Assembly: GCA_036480335.1 (NCBI GenBank)
Contig: JAZGGH010000086.1
Location: 1-64,000 of the forward strand
Direction: 5' to 3'
DNA length: 64,000 nucleotides
From: JAZGER01 sp036480335
Lineage (GTDB): Bacteria; Pseudomonadota; Gammaproteobacteria; DSM-19610
Both the position numbers and the translations under genes were made by a program. Shown one piece after another: positions 59,497-64,000 of the stretch. The first letter of the stretch is position 1. Each line of letters opens with the position of its first letter. The notes below the pieces were generated by a model. It had not been told where the DNA came from. It saw nothing but the letters and a program-made list of their open reading frames with translations, and did not search any database.

Positions 59497-62481
59497 GTGT
59501 CCTCCGTTGTTCATGCATTGAAACAGGCTTTTCGTGTATCTCGCGAATCTCGTGCACCACTTACGCCGCCGGATAAATCTTCCGCGCCGTCTGAAAAGAC
59601 GGCGGCGGACAATCAACACACAAAAAACACAAAAAAAATACCGATGAAAAAAAATAAAAATATGCGCCCTAAACAACAGAAAATCAATGAAGATGATCAG
59701 AACAATGGATCAAAACCCGTTGTTCGCCCCGTCGTTCGCAAAGGTGTGAGCAGTAAAGACAGCGATGCATTGTACAAACAACCTCCCTCATTTGTGGACC
59801 ATCTACCCTGGGTTGAGGGGCTTGAAGCGGATAATGCGATATTGCTGCAAGATAATCGCTCAGTCGCCGCCGTGTTTGAAATCACGCCCAAAGGAACGGA
59901 AGGACGAACGGAAGATTTTTTAACCGATGTGCGTGACGCGGTAGTGGACGCACTGCAGGATACGTTTGATGAGCATGACACCTCCCCCTGGGTCATGCAA
60001 ACGTACACCTTCAACGAATTGGATCTGGAGCCGTTCATGGATGGGCTTGAAGCCTATGTCGACCCCGCGATCGCCCAAACTGAATTTACCCAGGAATATA
60101 TGCGCGTCATGCGACAACATATCGAGGGGATCTGCAAACCACAGGGTTTGTTTTTTGATAAGGAGGTCACGCATACCCCCTGGTCTGGCCAACGATTACG
60201 CAATTATCTGGTGGTTTATCGGCTCTATGGCAATAACTATAAATTTGAAGGGCATGAAGAAGATGCCACACCGCTGAGCCTGCTGAATGAATCCTGTGAG
60301 AAACTCTTTAATACACTGGGTTCGATGGGGATTGGTCATCGACGCCTGTCACCGCGTGAATTTCACGACTGGATGACCCAGTGGTTCAATGCCTATACCA
60401 GCGATACGGAGGATCCAGATAATCCCATCGCTTTTTCAAAGAGCCTGCGAGTTGATGAAGATGAGGCACTGCCGTTCGGTAATCAGTTTGCCGAATCGCT
60501 GTTTTATTCGATGCCGCGCTCAGATCATGACAACCAGGCCTGGTGGTTCGATGCCACCGCGACACGCTGTATCAGTATTGATGGGATAAAAAAACGCCCA
60601 ACCATTGGACATATTACCGGAGAAACGCGTCACGGCGATGCCATCAATACGTTAATGGATCAGTTGCCTGAAGGCAGTATGATGACATCAACCGTGGTTT
60701 TTGTTCCTCAGGATGCGGTTGAAATACACATCGAGCAAGTCGCTAAATCGGCAATTGGCGATTCATCGGATGCTGAACGCACCAAAAAAGACTGTGAGAT
60801 TGCAAAGGAGATCATTGGGGATCGGCATAAACTTTACCGGGCAAATTATGCCTGTTATGTGCGCGCAAGAGATATCAAAACACTCAACAGACGGACCAAC
60901 CTGGCAAGATCCATATTGCTCGGACACGGTTTTCGGGCGATTGCTATCCAGCATGATATTAAAGCGCTGGATAATTACCTGCTCAACCTGCCGATGAAAT
61001 ACGATCCTGACAAGGATCGCGCCAATGCCTGGCGACAGGCTCAATTGACCTGGGTTCAACATATAGCGAATCTGTCGCCCTTTTTTGGGCGGTCGGTCGG
61101 CACAGGTAATCCAGGTATTGTGCAGTTCAATCGCGGTGGCGAACCGTTCACCGCCGATCCGCTGAATAAAAAAGACCGCAAGAAAAATGCGCATCTGTTA
61201 ATTCTTGGGCCGACCGGCTCCGGTAAGAGTGTCTCTTTATCGGGTATGTTGACCAATACACTGGCGGTACATCGTCCGCGTATGTTCATTATTGAAGCAG
61301 GCAACAGCTTTGGCTTAATCGCGCAATGGTATGAATCCCTGGGACTGACGGTGAACCGGGTGTCGCTCAAACCGGGACAAAGGACAACGTTACCCACTTT
61401 TGCGGATGCGAAATACATTGAGGATGCATCAACGGATAACGATTCACTAGAGCAGTCTCTCAATAACGATGTGTTTGGTGTTGATGAAGACAGTGACGTA
61501 GATGATGAAAGTGTCGAACGCGATATTCTGGGTGAAATGGAAGTCATTGCCACACTGATGATCACCGGCGGCGAGCAGAAAGAAATGGATAGAATGCTGC
61601 GCGCTGACAAGCATATTATCCGTAAAGCCATTTTATTAGCGGCACGCCATACAAAAGAACAGGGCATTGAAACACTCACAGAACATGTGCGTGATGCCCT
61701 TTATGAAATATCTGAAGACCCTGTCCGGACCAGCGCTGCTCGCCAGCGTATTCGTGAAATGGGCGATTCCATGGGGCTTTTTTGTGATGGTTTTGCCGGC
61801 GAGGTGTTTAACTCACCCGGCAAGGTCTGGCCAGAAGCCGATGTCACCCTGATTGACCTGGGGCATTTTGTCCGGGACGGTTACGAAGCGCACATGGCGA
61901 TCTCTGTGATCAGTCTGTTGAATATGATCAATAACATTGCGGAACGCGATCAATACAAGGGCCGTGAAATCGTGGTCACCATTGATGAAGCGCATCTGAT
62001 TACCACAAGCCCTCTACTCTCACCGTTTCTGGTTAAGATCGCAAAGATGTGGCGCAAACTCGGTGCCTGGCTGTGGCTTGCCACCCAGGATATGGACGAC
62101 TTTCCCGACAATGCAGGCAAATTGCTGAACTTGATCGAGTGGTGGATGTGTCTGGTGATGGAAAAAAGTGAGATTGGAAAGCTTGAAGTCTTTAAAGAGC
62201 TGACGCCTGAAGAACATCAAATGCTGTTATCCATGGAAAAAGCGGATCGCCAGTACACAGAAGGTGTCCTGATGGCAAAAAGCATGAATAGCCTGTTTCG
62301 CTGTGTCCCACCCTCGTTAATCCTTGCATTATCGATGACCGAAAAACATGAGAAAGTCGAGCGTGCCACCCTCATGCGTGAGCTCGGTGTGGATGAAGTG
62401 GCTGCGGCCAAACAAATGGCCATCGATATTGATACGGCACGCGGTATCAAGCAAAAAACAGGGGGTAATCATGAACATTAA
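59497..62481 (+). CDS. Conjugative transfer ATPase, TIGR03744 family (TraC/VirB4-like)
   Basis: A 994-residue ATPase that energises pilus or channel assembly. The start is GTG 59497. After a charged, low-complexity N-terminus (about 1-85) come the VirB4-type N-domain (HLPWVEGLEADNAILLQDNR), the P-loop in LILGPTGSGKSVSLSG (about 569-584) and the Walker B-like VVTIDEAHLITTSPLL, with a late arginine-rich region. An acidic insert lies near 640-670. It overlaps the next gene by 11 bases. Confidence 0.92.
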   Translation: MSSVVHALKQAFRVSRESRAPLTPPDKSSAPSEKTAADNQHTKNTKKIPMKKNKNMRPKQQKINEDDQNNGSKPVVRPVVRKGVSSKDSDALYKQPPSFVDHLPWVEGLEADNAILLQDNRSVAAVFEITPKGTEGRTEDFLTDVRDAVVDALQDTFDEHDTSPWVMQTYTFNELDLEPFMDGLEAYVDPAIAQTEFTQEYMRVMRQHIEGICKPQGLFFDKEVTHTPWSGQRLRNYLVVYRLYGNNYKFEGHEEDATPLSLLNESCEKLFNTLGSMGIGHRRLSPREFHDWMTQWFNAYTSDTEDPDNPIAFSKSLRVDEDEALPFGNQFAESLFYSMPRSDHDNQAWWFDATATRCISIDGIKKRPTIGHITGETRHGDAINTLMDQLPEGSMMTSTVVFVPQDAVEIHIEQVAKSAIGDSSDAERTKKDCEIAKEIIGDRHKLYRANYACYVRARDIKTLNRRTNLARSILLGHGFRAIAIQHDIKALDNYLLNLPMKYDPDKDRANAWRQAQLTWVQHIANLSPFFGRSVGTGNPGIVQFNRGGEPFTADPLNKKDRKKNAHLLILGPTGSGKSVSLSGMLTNTLAVHRPRMFIIEAGNSFGLIAQWYESLGLTVNRVSLKPGQRTTLPTFADAKYIEDASTDNDSLEQSLNNDVFGVDEDSDVDDESVERDILGEMEVIATLMITGGEQKEMDRMLRADKHIIRKAILLAARHTKEQGIETLTEHVRDALYEISEDPVRTSAARQRIREMGDSMGLFCDGFAGEVFNSPGKVWPEADVTLIDLGHFVRDGYEAHMAISVISLLNMINNIAERDQYKGREIVVTIDEAHLITTSPLLSPFLVKIAKMWRKLGAWLWLATQDMDDFPDNAGKLLNLIEWWMCLVMEKSEIGKLEVFKELTPEEHQMLLSMEKADRQYTEGVLMAKSMNSLFRCVPPSLILALSMTEKHEKVERATLMRELGVDEVAAAKQMAIDIDTARGIKQKTGGNHEH

Positions 62482-62902
62482 CACGCTTGTTCGGCTTTTA
62501 TTCGCTGCATGCCTTGTACTGAGCATGACGATAACCCACGCGCAGACACTGCACGTTGATGTGTTTACCACCCATGCTTTACCGGTCACGCGCAGTCAGT
62601 CCGTCACGGCCAACGTCTATTTTCTGGATGAACCGGCGCGATTGATTGCTCAGCTTGAGAAAGACCTGCCAAACACACTGGAAGAGGCAAAAGCCATTGC
62701 GCTTGATCGCATTAATCGCCAAAACCAGCGCTGGGTAAAACAAATGAACAAACACTATAAAGGCGTGATTAGCGCCTGGTCCAGTCATGTGGCGTATTTA
62801 CCCGCCATTGTCATCAATGACCAATACGTGATTTATGGGGTGTATGACATTGATCAGGCACTGTCGATCTATCAGGACAGTATTGACGAGGCACGGCCAT
62901 GA
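62471..62902 (+). CDS. TIGR03757 family ICE protein
   Basis: A 143-residue periplasmic protein. The long open frame from 62348 is a shadow; ATG 62471 gives a signal peptide (LLFAACLVLSMTITHAQ) and the TIGR03757 body with VDVFTTHALPVTR and AVVINDQ-like AIVINDQYVIYGVYDID. It resembles a thioredoxin-like protein without CxxC. ATGA overlap with the next gene. Confidence 0.87.
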   Translation: MNINTLVRLLFAACLVLSMTITHAQTLHVDVFTTHALPVTRSQSVTANVYFLDEPARLIAQLEKDLPNTLEEAKAIALDRINRQNQRWVKQMNKHYKGVISAWSSHVAYLPAIVINDQYVIYGVYDIDQALSIYQDSIDEARP

Positions 62903-63972
62903 AAGCGATAAATCCTATATTGGTGAGTTTATTGTTGCTGGGAAGCCTGCAGGCTCAGGGTGCAATTGATGAAGACCTGACAGCCGTCTTCACAGAAAAC
63001 ACCGACTCTACCGAAGGGTCAACCGAGACAACTGGCAATGGGGATCTGACCGCCACCTTTACTGACACCCTCTCCGATGGCAATGAAACAACCGACAGCG
63101 CCAGGATACTGGAGTTATCAGCAAACGTGTCCTGCATGGCCTGGGCACCGATGGGTGCTTGTGTCTGGATCACCTGTACGTATGCCGGCTGCGATATTGA
63201 CTACAGCGTTAAAATCAAACACTACACACCCGATGCGGTCGTCACCGCCTATCCGACCACCGGTGAAAGCCCCTGGGAGGAAACCCAGGGGTATTCGGAG
63301 GCAAATGACGCATCGGTAAGCGGGGGATCAAATAAAGAAGGCACGATGATCAGCAGAACCACACTGGTGTACAAGAATGTAGATGTCATCGGCAGTCCCG
63401 GTGTTGCCTGGATTGAGGCCCTATCCTCCAATGAGTATATCTGCGACCCGATCACCACCCCGTTCTTTCCTTATATGCTCAGCACACTGGATCCCGTCTG
63501 GCGCATTCCAACCATTGAAATCCCCTGGACCCTCTTGAATATTTTTCGCTATGTGAATCTGGATCTGTCGAGCTGGGGGGGTGTCTATCCGCGCATCGGA
63601 TTTTCCAATCAGGGTCATGACTACAAAAATGGGGCGCTGGCAGCCCAACGCGCCGCTGATATTACGACCCGTGATACACAACCGCATCTGTATATTCCGA
63701 TGACCGAAGATCCCAATCCGCAGTTTGGCCAGTGGCCACCCGGTGAGGTGATTGAAGGCGATGAAACCACCCACAAATGGCAGCAGTTGATTCCCGAAGC
63801 TGAGGCAGATACTTGCCGCGTTTTTCCCGATATCAATGATCATGGCGAGGCACAAGATCCCTTTGCATCACGCATGAACCAGGTCGCAGGCTACGCCTAC
63901 AACTTATGGCGACCCTATCATTGCTGTGAGAAAAAAGGTGCTGTGCTGCTGTACCACACAGAAGAGCAATGA
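62899..63972 (+). CDS. TIGR03756 family ICE protein (TraU-like)
   Basis: A 357-residue exported protein, rich in cysteine (CMAWAPMGACVWITCTYAGC) and tryptophan, as in TraU/TIGR03756. Signal peptide at 1-22. It has the WRIPTIEIPWTLLNIF and ends KKGAVLLYHTEEQ. It is the last complete gene in the window. Confidence 0.88.
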   Translation: MKAINPILVSLLLLGSLQAQGAIDEDLTAVFTENTDSTEGSTETTGNGDLTATFTDTLSDGNETTDSARILELSANVSCMAWAPMGACVWITCTYAGCDIDYSVKIKHYTPDAVVTAYPTTGESPWEETQGYSEANDASVSGGSNKEGTMISRTTLVYKNVDVIGSPGVAWIEALSSNEYICDPITTPFFPYMLSTLDPVWRIPTIEIPWTLLNIFRYVNLDLSSWGGVYPRIGFSNQGHDYKNGALAAQRAADITTRDTQPHLYIPMTEDPNPQFGQWPPGEVIEGDETTHKWQQLIPEAEADTCRVFPDINDHGEAQDPFASRMNQVAGYAYNLWRPYHCCEKKGAVLLYHTEEQ

Positions 63973-63984
63973 GAGTGACACGAG

Positions 63985-64000
63985 ATGAATAAAACAACCA
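63985..64000 (+). CDS. Start of next transfer gene, probably TIGR03755 (cut by window end)
   Basis: Only 16 bases (MNKTT) are seen after a GACACGAG leader. The expected next gene in type-G elements is TIGR03755. The identification is by order only. Confidence 0.35.

Larger units (their letters stand above)
41719..64000. mobile_element. Integrative and conjugative element, type-G mating-pair family (right end outside window)
   Basis: A tRNA-derived boundary is followed by toxin-antitoxin cargo, a tyrosine recombinase, a MobH relaxase, a TraD coupling ATPase and the TIGR0374x/TIGR0375x transfer genes with a VirB4-like ATPase. This gene set defines ICEs such as ICEclc and PFGI-1. The left limit is taken as the inverted tRNA-Asn structure; the right limit is past 64000. 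Confidence 0.85.

Overview
The window is a piece of a gammaproteobacterial chromosome. The evidence is the gene order rpsP-rimM-trmD-rplS beside ffh-ypjD-corB (as in Escherichia coli), Ffh, HtpG, UvrB and NifJ sequences of proteobacterial type, Shine-Dalgarno-led genes, and sigma-32- and sigma-54-type promoters. I cannot name the genus. TTG and GTG starts are common.

Layout. 1-5809: a Bat-type stress operon (DUF58, DUF4381, two von Willebrand proteins, BatD) cut by the left edge. 5963-7348: a lipoprotein hydrolase with a beta-helix-like tail. 7376-9638: a compact arsenosugar operon (ArsS radical SAM enzyme plus two glycosyltransferases). 9731-13457: a DUF6394 membrane protein, a two-RCK potassium channel, an LpxL-type acyltransferase and a rhomboid protease. 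13467-16322: a Sel1-trypsin protease, a double CDGSH protein, a thioredoxin-HEAT protein and a hemerythrin-like protein. 16832-25626: housekeeping block (htpG behind a sigma-32 promoter, the rpsP operon, ffh, ypjD, a PqiA-like protein, corB), with a probable sigma-54-driven small RNA between rpsP and ffh. 25704-38272: secreted carbohydrate-binding-like proteins, DUF2189, a dihydroorotate-dehydrogenase-like protein overlapping nifJ, DUF2784, a His/Met-rich outer-membrane protein and a MITE. 38426-41696: uvrB and an aspartate aminotransferase.

From about 41719 to the right edge lies an integrative and conjugative element (ICE) of the type-G mating-pair class (relatives: ICEclc, PFGI-1, pKLC102). 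Its left boundary carries a tRNA-Asn 3' end in a perfect 27-bp inverted repeat. Next come three toxin-antitoxin modules (Phd/VapC-like, Xre/MbcA-RES, Phd-PIN), one pair of direct repeats, a coiled-coil cassette gene, a tyrosine recombinase, a MobH relaxase and then a tightly overlapping transfer operon from TraD through the VirB4-like ATPase to TIGR03756. The element continues past the window.

The most unusual items are the sigma-54 intergenic RNA with two A-rich AAnAAnAA repeats at 21220-21365, the inverted tRNA-Asn structure at the ICE edge, the direct repeats that bracket two toxin-antitoxin modules, and the rearranged early part of the transfer operon with no visible RAQPRD gene.
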